Positions 37,690-51,229 are shown, counted from the first letter of the stretch. The stretch is DNA of 64,000 nt from Paragonimus westermani (GCA_008508345.1 QNGE01001035.1:62001-126000), one strand, 5' to 3'. Notes: generated from the sequence alone by a model not told the origin. Numbers and translations are program-made.

Positions 37690-38820
37690 GTTTCAACTGC
37701 TATGCCCAGTGCGAACAACTAAAGTCTCTTAAATACTCCATTAGGCCATCCTTACAGAGTAGACACTGTAAACCTAACAAACTAAGTGAGGTTTGAAATT
37801 TCGTGCTCGATTGAATCTATATATAACATATGTATAGAAATGACACAAGGACTAAATGACGGACGGCGAATTGTCTATCTGCTTATGTTTACATTGCTCG
37901 ATAGAAGCACTCGAGGAAAATTGGCGGTGTAGCCCTTTATACAAGCGTGCACATATGACTCTCATTTATTGTTGGTTGGATGAACCAAAATCTCCCTGAA
38001 TCTCACTGACACGTATTTAACTTAACTGATGGTTTCAAATGCCTGGTTGCTGTAATCTACTGATCGCCTTCAGTTTTAGGGACGCTGAGGCATTCTTTTA
38101 CAGCGCTTCGCGATGGATGTCTTTAGACTGAATAAAACGTTAATTGTAGGAGCCCGATTTCACGAACCGCAGCTATTGTCGCAGCGTCTTGCAACTAGAT
38201 CATTTCAGCACATCAAAGGGTAGTTGGGGTAACAAACATATTGTCCTGATTGTATGCTTACCAACGATGTTGACGTGGTTGATAAGGTTGAATTCACACA
38301 GACCTGATCGTAGTGACCAACGGATATTGTTAGCCATTTGTAATGAACCATATAAAATATTTCTTAAATTGAATTTTCAAAGTTCTATCATTAAGAGAAT
38401 TCAAAATTACTAGAGGCAGCCTCAAAAGTTCATATGAACTAACGTTGTCATTCCATTCGACTTGGGTCACCAGTGACGTATAGTCGTTGTGGGTGTTCTT
38501 GATGTTGTTGCCAAGTATGTTTCAGTTAAATCTTTCCAAATTAAAAAAAATATGTGGAAGCTCAAAATAATCAATCGTGTGATCATATTGAAACATTCAG
38601 CAGGAAACATACGAAGCAGAATAGACAATACGTGTATCTGATAGGTCTATCAGACAGTATAACCTCATTTCTGCCGCTGTAACACAGAATTGGTTTAGTT
38701 CTTATCAAGATCTATCTGAGGTGTCAAATTCTTGCCCTGAATTATCGGACGGTAACAACACAACACATGCTGGGATAAGGTTAACACTCCACCTCTTCCA
38801 ACGTCTGCTGCGTTTGCAGA
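37690..38820. other. No supported gene; left flank of LINE
   Basis: Nothing coding recognised. 38640-38820 directly precedes the LINE RT and may be its further decayed fingers region. Confidence 0.4.
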
Positions 38821-38829
38821 TATTAGTTG

Positions 38830-39800
38830 GAATTCGCCTACGCTCAGGATAAAAGAGAAGTTGATCACTTCACCACGCTACTGAGAATCCACAACTATCA
38901 TTCAGAAGTAGAGCTACACAGGTGACTGGATGACTATCTAATTGGTAATAGCTTCACAGTAAAGGTGAATGAACAGTTATCAGAGTGGTATCCTGCAGAC
39001 GAAAGCAGATGTCCCACGAGGATCCATTCCATGCTCCCAACCGTTTATTCTTTGTCATTAAATTAACAACCTTGTAAAATTGTTGATGCTAGTGTTTTTG
39101 TGTTGGTCAGCATTCAGGAGATTTGAAAACACTATTAAATGAATTGGACTACTCCATCAAATGGTCTGTACAAAACAACTTACAATCGACTGTCCCTAAA
39201 AGTAGACTCAAGTACATCCGGTTTTGATAAATAGCGCTGGCTACCATCTTGACAATATTAGCTCACCTCTGTGCATTTACGACCAAGACATAGGAATCTA
39301 ACAAAACATCTAGTTCTACCTGCAAGCGTCATATCGAAAGAATACACGATGGTGACGGAAGATTTCACGAACAGTTTGTGCAGCAGGCTATTTCGAAACA
39401 ATCCTCAATGGGGGTAAACTCAAGGATTTAACCAAACCCCGAAACAAATGTACGGGCTCGACACCTTTGTAAAACGTCTGGTACCTACTGAAAGTACTCA
39501 GAGTTGTACAACTAAAAAATTCATTGGGTTCAAAGAAACCACTTATCCGAGATGACCGATAAAACTAAGCCAACTGCGAGTAAATTTCAAATATCCAAGA
39601 AAAGGCTAATTTGGAATTCACAACGTTTCCCACACATCATCAGTAGTTGCTCAGCCTGATTTAGAATTGATTTAAGAGGTCCCTGCTTGAAACTGGATTA
39701 TAGAATGGGCCGGATTTTCTGTAGGCAGGAATACATTTTTAGAATGTGATCATATTAAAATACACCATCGAACTCTGTGGTAAAGACCGAAACAGGTGGA
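38830..39800 (+). mobile_element. CR1-like LINE reverse transcriptase fragment (frameshifted)
   Basis: RT blocks appear in the right order across several frames. FAYAQDKREVDHFTTLLRIH matches the LDFxKAFDxVxHxxLLxKL region; LDDYLIGNSFTVKVNEQLSE matches WLxDYLxxRxFxVKVNxxxS; a degenerate VPQGSVLGPLLF appears as PTRIHSMLP/CPTRIHS; SGDLKTLLNELDYSIKWSVQ then NNLQ matches the segment after the FADD box; a degenerate YExRLxxLxLxxLxxRRxRGD lies near 39550-39600. The FADD motif is lost and there are many stops and shifts. This is an old, dead non-LTR retrotransposon of the CR1/Jockey type; endonuclease and 3' tail not seen. Confidence 0.75.
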
Positions 39801-39809
39801 ACCTCGAAA

Positions 39810-42800
39810 TTAGAAACGATCTGCATGTTTTTAAGAGATGTGCTGGTGGCTGAGTCTCATTAGTACAATATACAGTGCCAGATGTGTCAACAAGACCAAA
39901 CATACTTGCCAATATTCATGAGATATGACAGTCATTTGGCAAACAAAATGACGATCGAATCCATTCGTATGGTCGAAAATGACAAAAGCCGTGCAACCAC
40001 TTAGCACGAAAGAAACAACAAAAGGGACGAATTACGTTTTGGAACGAAAATCAACATTCTGCCAGAAAAACCTCAGGAATGAACATTGTTCCCCTAGAGT
40101 AGTCTGTCTATATTTTCGAAGTCAACAACGATAGTAACAGCACCACTTACTTATCGAAGCTGTTCTTAGTACTCCTCATAAAGATGTTTCAGTTCACATG
40201 CTTGCTTTCGGTTATTTAGAGTTGAGCCAAGTGGATCACGTTTAAATGAAGCAGTTTTTCCATTGTTTTAAGTTGTCTCTTCTAAACCAATAACTTCGTA
40301 CGCGAAACATAGCTTTTCAGGTCCACAGATTCATGTTTCACCGCTCAAGCATTCCTATATAATTGGTACTACGCAATATAGACTTGTGACTGTAAACACA
40401 TCTTGTCCGATTGTTCCTCTGTGGCTTGTTTGAAATAATTGCAACTGAAAATACCGAAGTTCCAGTCGGAATGACCCCTCAGGAGAAAACAGCTTACCAA
40501 TCTGACCTTCATGCTAAGGTAGCATTGAAGGTCACAGCAACAGTGTGACGAATCTGATTCTATCTGTTGAGTTGATGATGCTACTTCATGAGTTACATTA
40601 CAAAGGCCTTTAGTTGTGGTTTGGAGTCCTGTCGGTCATGACGTTTGTGCTATGGAAATGTGTGTCAGCTTGCAGTCAATGGATGTTTTACAACAGTAAT
40701 TTACAGTTTCCTTATCCTCAACGTCATTTACCCACTATCTTTTTAATGTTCTGAGGATATCACTCGAAAAACCTTTTTTCTTGACAGTTTCTCTTCTTGA
40801 TTCCCAGTTGACGGACTTTTTTCTTCAGTGTTGGAAGTCACAAGAACTGGAAGTGACCGACGAATTTTTCTGCGAATAAACACACCAGTCGGTTTAAACC
40901 GAATAACCGAATAACTAACTCAACATCCATGTTAAATTCGGACTATTTCCATTAACAGACTGGTGACATATCGTTGGAGTTCCGTAATTTGTATTGATGC
41001 CTGTCTTCAATTAAAGACGCGGGTTGTATAACCTGTGTGCACTTCGACGGCAGGAAAATATTTTAACTAGTATATATGGTAGAAGAATATCTAAGTGGAC
41101 CACTTATATTTGTTATACATATTATCGTTGTAAGTAATTTATATTTCATTGGGACCAGTGGATTGTTGCTTCCTTGTTTTCGATTGGAGTAATTCACTAG
41201 ATATTTTACAACCGACACTGAATGGTAAGGTAGAAGTCATTTCTGATGTGGATGTATATTAAAACTTGATAGTTCTCAGACCCTACAAACGGTTCCACCG
41301 CTGACATCGTATACAGCTGTGTTACTTTGCTAGGGGAACGTTGTCATTAGCATAGTAGCTCGATTTAAACAGTAAAACTTCACTGAAGAACTTTCCTTCG
41401 TACTATGTGACTATATACGGTTTCAACTGAGTTCCAGTGCCACTTCCTGTGTGCTTCTACTTTCCATTAAGACGCTGTGTCTCCATTCAATTCATCCCTC
41501 AAGACATATTTTGTCACAGCATCCAGAAGGAAAAGTGTTTTTAGAGATTAGCTGGAGTATACTGAGCTGATTCCGGTTTCGGTCCACTCTGTCTAACCTT
41601 GTATTTAGCACTCACTTCTAATGAAACTCAGAATGCTTTCAAGGGTGTTTTAGATCAAGATTGAAAACCTGTCATTTTTATCTCACAGAAACTGAGTACA
41701 TCTGGAAAAAGATGTGCGTAAACTCACCATGCAGTCCTAATCGTCTACTGGACTGTAGAATGACGTCACATTTGTACAAGCAAAACACTGTTTAAAACTG
41801 CGACATATCGTGGGGTACTCCGATCTATATATCCTTTCGACTAGTCTGATCAGTTATTCAGCCACCACCGTGCAAAGGTGAAGCATCGTTCCAAGCATTT
41901 AAGATTATTCAGTTTTGTATAAAATTGCCTAAACACATTATAAATGTACACCACGTATGCCACTTGCTGCACCCATGAAAATCATTTCCACTGATTTTTT
42001 CATTGGTCCATATATTGCCTGTTTCTAAAGCAGATCTGAATAGAGGTATAAATGTCATCGGCATATAGGCGTGGTTGGGGTGCTCCGTGCGATCAAAAAC
42101 ATATTGTTGATCACACTCGTCATGAACAAGCATCCCCCTCAAAATAGGCGACCTTACCTCAACAAACTCAAAGTGACACCATCTGTAGATAAGAAGAATG
42201 TTTTGGTCTATTTTTATTCCGATATGCGTATGGAGAAACCTGAATCATTGACTACACATTTTTGCCGCCGTCATAAAACTGTTCCCGTCATTCGTCGCAC
42301 AGAGGAAGATTGTTCGTATCACGAAAGCTTGGCGTCAAAATAAAAACCTTATCCAATTTCTCCTAAGACTTGACAGTAGGTACAGATTTGTCATTGTGAT
42401 CTGCATTTTAATATATATATTGCATACCAGTACAGAGTTATTCCAAGTCGAATGGAATTTAGGAACTGTTGAAAGCGTCTTCCACCGCCATGTACACAAC
42501 CATGCTCTCCTGTGGGCTTTCAGTAGAGAAGGTGAGACCGTTTTACTCTGTCTGTCAGTGATGCGTAATTTACAAATAGTAGTTAAGTGAATGGATGTAA
42601 ATTTCTGGATACTAGAAATTACCCGGGACAGCTAAATATCCCTGAGAATTGTGGGGAAAATGTGAGGGATGTCATGGATACATTGCGTGTGCTCATAATC
42701 GGAGGGTTGAAGAAGGGTATAGATGATTTTCCGTTGTCATATTGTCCTGTAACTCATAGTGTTACAGGTAAGAATCGGAAAATCTATTAAGGAAGAACCG

Positions 42801-43100
42801 TCGTGTGTCGGCATACTAAGTTAACAATTTTCTGAGAACCGACGCCGAGTGAACTTTCAACGATGTGGACTGAATATGAACATATAATACTCACCAGCGA
42901 TGCTAAGTCTCGATTCAAGTTACCTCACTTCTTGTTCACAGTCTCTTCAACAGCAAGGGCTACACTTCATGTTCTCTGTAGGGTTCAGCGGGAGAATCGT
43001 GCTCAATTTCTTCGTGGTTGTTTGTTGCAGGCATTTTTTAGGCGACCTTTTCGTAAGCCTGTAATACACTCTTGTATTTGTGCATTTATTTTCGAACACT
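39810..43100. other. No supported gene
   Basis: 3.3 kb between the LINE and repeat copy A. Open frames 42071-42343, 42396-42590, 42587-42790 and 42863-43102 follow one another on the plus strand, but none has a recognisable domain or good splice sites. Confidence 0.4.
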
Positions 43101-43103
43101 AGA

Positions 43104-44265
43104 CATCCGTACGAATTGAGACACAGCAAACAAACAGAAGTACAGGTACACACTCGCAAACATGTCCACTTCGGAAGACAAGCTCAGATTGGTTGGCCCC
43201 ACACATGTGTTCCTGTGCTGTTCTGCTGTTCTGTAATACGCGCTTGATAATATGCAACACTCCTGAGGAAGGCTACCCGAGGTGGTTGAAACGTAGATCA
43301 TCACAACTTGCTCGTAACGTTGTGTTATTCTCAATCTGTTTATCAATAGGCAGGAAAATTGGCCAGATAATCGGCCGCGCAGACCACCGTGTTTCCTCTT
43401 ATGTACGGCTGACGTAATATGTTGTTCGCGGTGTCGGTGATTGAATGAATAGACGTTCAGCGCACTCTGGCTGCTGCCAGTTTCATGAGGCCAACGACTG
43501 GCTTCCACTACATTTGTTCAGCCACTTGGGTATGGTGTAAATGCAAAACACTGTGTTGAAATGACACAAAGATAATGTGAATTAGTAGCGAAGTAGGATT
43601 CATTTACGGTGGATCGGACTTCCCCGTCGAAGATATGCATGGCCGGAAAAGACGAATTGCAATCAAGGAAAATGATCACTTGTCTTAGGGCTTGGCATGT
43701 ACAGTAAGATGATTGGTCCATGATGAAGCGTCCTTGCTATGATGCACCGTTCCCTAGGTCTCCTTGAAATGACATAGTACACTTCGTTATTGGCTGCCGA
43801 ATTACTGAACTGTTCCCCACCTACGACGAGCAGAGATCACTCGGCCACCTCTTCACAAGAGAGGACAACGCGACCGCCCGCAGAAGCGCTGAACAACGGA
43901 CAGCGAGACGGTTATCAGATTAGCAGTTAGCACCAACCGTTCAACACAGTGTGGAGGAAATCAGAGCTCATCTGTTCAACTCCGATCTCATCTCACAAAA
44001 TGATCTTAGTGAAATCGTTGCCAGTAACATATTGAGACGCTGCCTAAAATCGAAAGGCAATTATGGCGAATAACAGTTGAACCAATGCGGAGTATTGATA
44101 ATTTTTCAGTTGAGACCGGCAAATTATGGGTGTGTTGTGATAGAATGTATGGATTTATGGTTGACGAATCTTTTTAGATTTCTATGTTCAGATTCTTTCG
44201 TCGTGTGCTGTACGCATGAATTCGTTTTTAGGCCAGTATATGATTGATTTTGAGTACTCGCCTAA
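43104..44265 (+). repeat. Inverted dispersed repeat, copy A (~1.15 kb)
   Basis: Nearly collinear with the reverse complement of 59210-60410, showing scattered substitutions. It contains a hammerhead-like core at 43263-43291. Open frames inside it (43193-43417 plus, 43518-43721 minus) are kept in both copies, but the few differences I compared in the 43518-43721 frame include more amino-acid-changing than silent ones, so they look non-coding. Probably a non-autonomous element or an isolated terminal repeat of a larger element. Copy A lacks the second arm of the hairpin present in copy B. Confidence 0.85.
43263..43292 (+). ncRNA. Hammerhead-like core in repeat copy A
   Basis: CTGAGGA (43263-43269) fits CUGANGA; a stem CTACC/GGTGG with a CGA loop follows; then TT and GAAAC (43288-43292). 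The three bases before the stem and two after it are only partly paired, and stems I and III are not obvious, so this is a motif resemblance only. In copy B the GAAA reads GGAA. Confidence 0.35.
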
Positions 44266-44269
44266 ACCA

Positions 44270-47200
44270 ATAGACTGCTGAAATTATGGGCTTTGCTTAT
44301 TCGGATATCTCTCAAATTAATGGGTATTCTACACTACACATCAGTAACATCTATTTGTCTCATACACATTCATCGGACTATTGGTGAGTTGCACCAACCA
44401 CAGCAATGGACTTCACATAAACGATGCTAATGCAGTCCTTGTTCTATGGTAACTCATATTTTAATTGAATCAGTTCGGTTAGATTTTCGGCCGGTAATCA
44501 TATTTGACAGCCGGCCTTACTGATTGTAATGCGTGTCTCAGCATATTCACCCATCACCTGTTCGATTAGCTTGTGAAAAACAACAGCAGTTTAGCACCGT
44601 TCCCTGGCTCATTTGCTTGGCTGCCGCCAGCCGATTTGTGATGTTTGAGTAAACGAAATCATCACAGACAACAGTGATGACAGGAAATTTACAAAACAGC
44701 ACTGCTCCGGACACATTCAAACAATGCTTCCAGAAACAGGTCATGCACGATGTAACATTTGCACAGATCCCGCTGCTTTTGTAAAAGTATATACTACAGT
44801 CTGTGGGCCAATGCAACTATGTTTAGTGGATTTGCTAGGCTATACTATGTAAAAATCAATGACTTCACACGGACACACTGGAGAGATGAGCGAATTGATT
44901 TCCGTGCAGTCAACAGTTATTTGAAGAGATGCGATTACAAACCAAATTGACCGTTTACTCGAAGGTCACACTAGTCGAAAATGAAGTCGAATCAGGAGAA
45001 CGCACTTGTTTGTAACAGAAATATTGGTTCCTAGTTTGCCATTCACTTTGGAGGCCTCCAATGAACTTTAGTTTTTCGAGAAGCATTCGTAATAACACCA
45101 TACATCAGACGAGAGACAGAAGCTGAAGTATATAAAAGTATGACATACAGTCGTAATGCCTATATGAATACGCACTGCAAAATAGATATATCGTCGAACC
45201 ACAAAATTTGTGGCACTACATTTAGTGCTCATGATTTTCGTGAAAAAATGAAGACGCATTCAAGTAGCGTTCACACAACTCATCTGCGTATAGTCCTCTA
45301 TTCGATTTCATCTTAATCATATCGTACTACTACCGGTTGACACTCAAAAGAACAGAAAACTACCCTATGGGCAGACCATGAACTTAACTACATGAATTTC
45401 ATTCGAGTATAGTTTACGTGGTGAGTGCATTGCAAAAGCATATGCTTCAGCAAAATAATGAGTACTCGTGAGAGGAAAAGTGTCGACGAGTCAGGATTGG
45501 AAAGGTAAACTAGTCGGCCGTAAGTTAGTCACGATAGAACCGGCAATAACTCTAACTTGCTAATCAGCTCTGGAATGTCCATTAACCAGTGTTATATGTG
45601 TAGTTCGTTCGCTACCAACTGAGCATATTAACCAATTCGCAATTAAGACGAATATGGAAATTTCCAGAGAATGAATGGGTTATCCAGAGTTTTGATGGAG
45701 CGTACATTTTGGTTTAAAAATCTCACACTTAACACCAATAAATAAAACTGTAAAGTACAACGTAGTTGTATTCTTTCGGGAAAATTCTTGTCAATCAATC
45801 GAATGTTGTGTATATGCGTATAGTGTACGCGCCATTTAGCAACAGGCAATCTGGCTCCAGTCGTTTTGTGAAAGATCATTTCTTACCAGTACACATCAAA
45901 TTGTCGCGCTTCGATTTGATAAAATTTATTTTGCTGCCCGTTAAACTGATTAGATCCTTATGATCTTCGGCTGAGCAGAGTTGTTACCATAGTGAGACAT
46001 CATGCTTCTTGGAGACAGTCCATAAATTGATTCTTGAAACATGCGGCACTGGCCTGTAACTAGGGTACCACTGAACACTGCTTATAGTGCTGATTTTCAG
46101 TGTTTGATTCTACCAAATTTGCTTCCGGATTTATCCTGTTAATAAATGTTGGTAGTATGTGCTTGAAACGCAGTACGCAATCGAGATCTAGAGTCGAGCA
46201 CCAAGCATCCCAAAATAAACACATCGCAATGAATATCATTTGTAATAAGAGGACAGTCGGACACAAGGTTGGTTAGCAAAGAATATGCAACTCAATAATT
46301 AGACTTATGATATTCAGTCTAGAAATCTACAAGATGAAGTTGACACTCGAAATCTTCATTCGAGTGGCTGAGTGAAAGAGAGGTATATTCTTTGTTCCGT
46401 TTCCGCATTATGGCCCCCAAAGTTTGCTTCCTTTCTAACAATGAAAAGTTAAGCTCAACTTCACACCAAGTATTGAAACACCATCTCCGGACTCGATCTT
46501 CGCGGTGCATGTTTAAATTCCCAAGATCATTTGAAACACACCCTGTAAAATGTCTGAAATTGCAATGTCTGAAAATTGCAATAGATTTGCCACTGCTTGA
46601 AGCGAGTCAACTCATTCTTCAGTTCCACAGCCTTTGGTGCTGGGTCACCAAAAGTACTGGTGATCCGTTAGTCTCCATTTTCTTAACATTCGAGTTAGTT
46701 TGCCATCAGATAAACACAGAGGTCCTGCCTAAAACAGTGGGCCAACATTTCTGGAGGCTAGTGCTTAACAGTAAGTGGAATATCCAGCTGTTTATTCCGG
46801 AGTCCAGTTTAGATGAATAGCATGATTAAACACCACAATGACCCGAACGTTCCGAATATTTTCGAGTTGACCATCACTCATTTTATCGCAGCGTTCGCAT
46901 TCAGATAGACTTTCCAGCCAGCCTCTTTCGAAAAGAAGCACTGGACTTGACTTTCGCTCTCATTAGACCTCGTCTGCTCAATATGCCTCGAGCAGATCTA
47001 GTTGACTAATCTTGTATAATTTCTGGAAAGACGGATAAATAATCTTCAGACTGTTAAGCTGTCTAAAACCCTACGCTGAGAGTGGTGGTCCTGGTTGCAT
47101 GTGAAGAAGACGCGAGATAAAAGTCAGAAACCATTGTAATTCGATTCATGGGACGCTTGAAGTTCGAGTAAAGTCATTTGGGCAAGTACTAGTAAATAGT

Positions 47201-47880
47201 GCAAGCCTTGAAGTGGCTTTTCACTGACCGGTCTCTCATCTACACCTACTTCATCATGAATGGTATGTTTCACCCCGAAGAACATGTGACACACTTCTGA
47301 ATTTATCAAGACTTACTCGCATTCTCATGACTCAAAGGCGTTGAAATCGAACATACAAGAGAGAGTGTACCTAATAAGGAAACAGAGTTACTGAAACTAC
47401 CCAAATCGAATCTATTGCATAAGTTATCGTGTGACATCTTTCGAGGAAACTCGATTTGTAAGCGTTGTGAATTCACATCTCACATATACCTTTTACACTA
47501 CTTACACTTCCACAGTAGTATACTTTCAACTCCAAAGTAAATATGACTTGCTAGCTTGCTTGGTAAGTTTACATCTATTTCACGTCCATAATTTCTAGGT
47601 TTGCCACAAATATTTGAAATGTATCGGAATTTACCACCTGTATTGCTACTCTTATTGCATTGGACTTATGGTTATGTGTTCATATGAATCACAGCAGCGA
47701 GTCACATGTTAATGCCCAGATTAACTGGACCATTTGTCATGTATCCACTGCACCCTCATGTGCATTTGTGCACTTGTTCCCGTGTCTGTTTATCTAACTT
47801 GCTTTCTAATCGTAACTGTAGAACCACATTTGTCATCAGCATATATATCTACATATATTCTTCTGTCATCCACCCATTAT
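44270..47880. other. No supported gene
   Basis: The longest frame (46392-46820, plus, 142 codons) has no recognisable domain; 44547-44816 and 45643-45963 are short frames open on both strands. Nothing else seen. Confidence 0.45.
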
Positions 47881-47883
47881 AGG

Positions 47884-47901
47884 ATATATATATATATATA
47901 T
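47884..47901. repeat. TA microsatellite
   Basis: Nine TA units. Confidence 0.85.
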
Positions 47902-47909
47902 GCTGCCCA

Positions 47910-50135
47910 GAATGTGCATGAGGCTAAGGTACTAGAACGTATAATCTGACACTTCAGTTGATTCAACATAAGTTGCCCAATAGTTCACTCGAAATGAATG
48001 GAATCAGCGAACGATGTTCCATCGGTGGTCTTCGAGATATTGGTTATAACGAAAATCTGTTAGCTGACAAGTTGACCGTAGCCGAATAGCGAAATCCACA
48101 TTACAGTAACAAGGTGACCAAGATCTATAGGTGTATGAGCTAGATGATAAATCCCAGCGGTGAAGTACTTCGATCATGACTACTGAGGAACACTGAATGT
48201 GGATCGGTGAGTTAAAAGTGGTTTCTGGTTAGTGAAAAAGTTGCTATTCGAACTATTGTGTCAATCTTAGGTAAACCATGCACTCAACAGTCTGCCTGCA
48301 TGTGAAAATTCAACCGTGAAAGCCGCCAGCCGTTTGAAACAGTTGAGAACGTGATTATCGTTTACGGCAAATAATTTCATTCTGAATATTCTCAACACAA
48401 ACAGTTACCTTACACGTCGATATTAATACCCGACTTCGCCAGTTAAGCGACTGTATAAACCAGTTATACTTTCTACGTCCTGATACAAATTGCTGAAAGC
48501 AAGCGGAAAACAAACGAATGTGTCCCATGTTGGAGCAACGTGACTTTCTGAAGTTAGTTTTATATATGTAGATTATATGTCTCATAATGGCGAACGCACC
48601 GCCAGGGCTTGCAAGGATAAGCACGGCTCTATCTTTCTCACCTATACATCGTTTCGTTCAGTCGGTTGTACTAAGATTATAAGGCTACACAGCACAAAAT
48701 TAAACGACGAATTATCGTGCAGTTCAAACGGTGTGCGATTGTAGCACCTTTTAGCATGCAAACCGGTTTACAGATCGTAATCAGGATTGGAAACAACGTT
48801 GACCCAAGTTCACCACAGAAAGTCGTCGACTAGAAAACCAACATAATCATGACCTGGAAACCGAATTTCTGTGAGGAACAACCGCATGCACCTCCTGATA
48901 AGGCAATTCACAAGGGACGAATCGAAGACGGTCGTTTCAGTCACCTGCGTAGTAGTTTCGACAAACTGGTCACAAAACGCAGGACTGTGGATGTAGGCCA
49001 CCGTGCCCTCAGAAATGATAAACATTCACTGCCAATTAAAAATTAAGATATGACCAAAATCATTTAAGCCGAATCAGCCAAGCGAGCGTGCATAGGAGGT
49101 TTGGATACTGGTGAATGGTATGGCCAAACAGGTACACGGATTACTAGGGTTGGGTGCAAGAGACCTTCAAAGAGATCGACAAAGATCAGAAGACACAGTG
49201 TTGTGTTTGCTGAAGGTCTACTAAAAAGGGTCACACAGTTTCCAGAGGTAATGTTCTGATTGGTCTTACCTCATCAGGTTTTTACGGGAGAAGATATGTA
49301 ATCCCGGTGAGAGAGTTCGTGCTATATAGCAAGCCTATTCGGTAATAGCAAAATTCATCTGTATGAACTGGTTTCACATGTGATATCAAATACTGGGCAA
49401 GAGTTTTATTGCTCTGCGTCCCACTTTGATGCATAGCATGCAGGTTTAGTCATCTGACAAAAGTGCTCAACGCAAGTAGATTTAAAAGTAGCGGAATGTG
49501 TGTGGTTAACATTATTAACAACATGCTGCACGTGTACAATACGCTGTGTGTCTCGAAAACAGGGTCGACCGAATGTAGAGCTGCTTTGAAAATGCATATT
49601 CATTTTAAGGAGATATTGCACATTAGCAGGCAAAACATGCGAGTCACAAAGTCCGTTGTTTGTGGACACTGTTGAAAAACGGACGGTTAATTACCTCCTC
49701 AGTTTTCGGTGCGTTCATCTACTACAGCGAAAGACATCTACCGATTATCTGGGTGTGAAAGTTGAATGGGATATGGTTTATCCGATGTGAGGATAACTAA
49801 TTTGCGAAACCTGTGGCTACGAATTTCTCAGCAACATAAACACCTCACGACAGAAGCCATCCGGTACTGATCATATGATATAATTACTTATTATCAATCC
49901 CAGTTCTTTGATATACTTGTTACTGATGTGAACCTGTGCATGTTGGACGAGGCTGTTCGGATCAGTTCACTGAAGGGGGTCAGGTAAGTCAAAGATGTAA
50001 TTTAATCTCAAGTTCATTACACACATGGCTGACTGCAAACCATTTAGTTAAAATAAAAGTTAAAAAGTTAAATATTTGTTATTTCGAAATGCAAAAAGTA
50101 GGAGTATCTGTCGAGTTTTTCGTGACACGCGAGAA
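47910..50135. other. No supported gene
   Basis: Short frames on both strands (48355-48624, 48810-49046, 49406-49675) without motif. I saw no tRNA-derived or other known SINE structure. Confidence 0.45.
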
Positions 50136-50140
50136 TCTCT

Positions 50141-50511
50141 TTATTCAACCGTTCGTTTGCGATTCCTTTGTTTCAGCTGGTCGGCGAATCCCCATGTTTG
50201 TGACACGTTTTCAAACTGATTCTTGTCCCTTAAAATTTCACCCTCTGTGACAATTTGAAAGATTTGCCTTTCTGACCAGGTGCCGTTTGCAACTGCTTCA
50301 GAGGGACTAAAATTTCCCACTATAACAATTTGAACCATAATCACAAGCGACTGTGGATGAGTAGTTGAGTAAGTTGACCGTGTCTCACTTGAGGTAAGCG
50401 GCACTGTAGTCAACAAGTTCTCCGGGCCTTCAGCTTGATGTTCATTTGTGACAAGAATGTACACTTGTGTTTTACCGAGAGGGAAACTCACCTCCACTTT
50501 AGCGTTTTTCC
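50141..50511 (-). CDS. Exon candidate, possibly fibronectin-III-like
   Basis: After an acceptor-like ccttag the frame runs 123 codons to a stop: KNAKVEVSFPLGKTQVYILV, TNEHQAEGPENLLTTVPLTS, later a hydrophobic patch (LVIMVQIVIVG) and NGTWSERQIFQIVTEGEILR to a basic end. The first part loosely resembles the last strands of a fibronectin type III domain (YxxxVxAxNxxGxGPxS). No start or upstream partner is certain; it lies 150 bases downstream, on the same strand, of the 50660-50898 exon, which ends in its own stop, so it would be a separate gene or an alternative exon. Family uncertain. Confidence 0.28.
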
Positions 50512-50659
50512 CTAAGGACTAGGCGTAAGATTCGTATGAATACACCTGAGTGTGAGTGGTTTTCACTCTATGATCTAAAAACTCTCCAGACCATTTGGCA
50601 AGACGGGTAAATGGATAGGAGTGTGTGCGTAAATTTGCGATATGAAATAACTTTGCAGT

Positions 50660-50898
50660 TTATGACAGCAGATTTGACACGGTGATCGCCAACGCGCTCA
50701 GCATTTTGTTGAATACAACAGCTCTTGTATATGACGCGTCAACAACAACAATCAACGAAATCGCACTCCACCAGAAGAAAATGGTTCGTTCAATTCTTTC
50801 AGATCCAAACATAACACACAAGAATATATACAACACGCAGACAGCAACGATCACACAAACAATCACCACCGGCCTTGGACTGTGCTCGAGCCAGGTAA
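50660..50898 (-). CDS. Small membrane protein, exon 2 (candidate)
   Basis: Acceptor gattgcttag|TT, then TWLEHSPRPVVIVCVIVAVC, VLYIFLCVMFGSERIERTIF, FWWSAISLIVVV and on to a stop at 50660. A clear membrane span (about 20 residues from VVIVC) is followed by a short charged loop (GSERIER) and a second hydrophobic stretch. The leading two bases complete the single base left by exon 1 (51042-51225), so the phase fits across a 143-base intron. Plus-strand frames here are shadows. No family recognised. Confidence 0.33.
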
Positions 50899-51041
50899 CT
50901 AAGCAATCTTGATTAATTACATTTCCGGAAAAGCGACCCGTGTCGAGTTCGGATCGCACAGTTAACCGGGTTAACAACGTGGTCTGTTTCTATAATTCGT
51001 TTATCCATTGGTATGATTGTGTTTCTCAGTGAGCATCCTAC

Positions 51042-51225
51042 CGCCATTTTCTCCTGCATCGTCGAGGTCACCAAGCCCATGGAATCTGATAAACGATATG
51101 GAACATTGTGTTCCGGTAGGATACGATTGTGCACAAACCAACCAACACTTCGAATCAAAGCGGGAAACGCAATTTAATTGAATGACACATACAAGCAAAG
51201 GTAAGCTGTATGCTTCAACACACAT
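51042..51225 (-). CDS. Small membrane protein, exon 1 with leader (candidate)
   Basis: From the ATG at 51225 the frame gives a hydrophobic leader (MCVEAYSLPLLVCVIQLNCV) and a short ectodomain with C-x3-C-x9-C: KCWLVCAQSYPTGTQCSISF, then IRFHGLGDLDDAGENG. A donor-like ATGGCG|GTAGGA ends the exon in phase 1, matching exon 2 at 50660-50898. Together they would make a protein of about 140 residues with leader, small Cys-containing ectodomain and one or two membrane spans. Donor quality is only fair and the frame continues 20 codons if unspliced. Confidence 0.3.
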
Positions 51226-51229
51226 CACT

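Noticed and set aside
43518..43721. 67-codon frame kept in both copies of the A/B repeat (also 59793-59996)
   Set aside because: The few differences I compared between copies include several that change the amino acid, and no family is recognised; retained by recent common origin, not selection.
46392..46820. 142-codon plus-strand open frame
   Set aside because: No domain, no signal peptide or splice context, composition like translated non-coding DNA.
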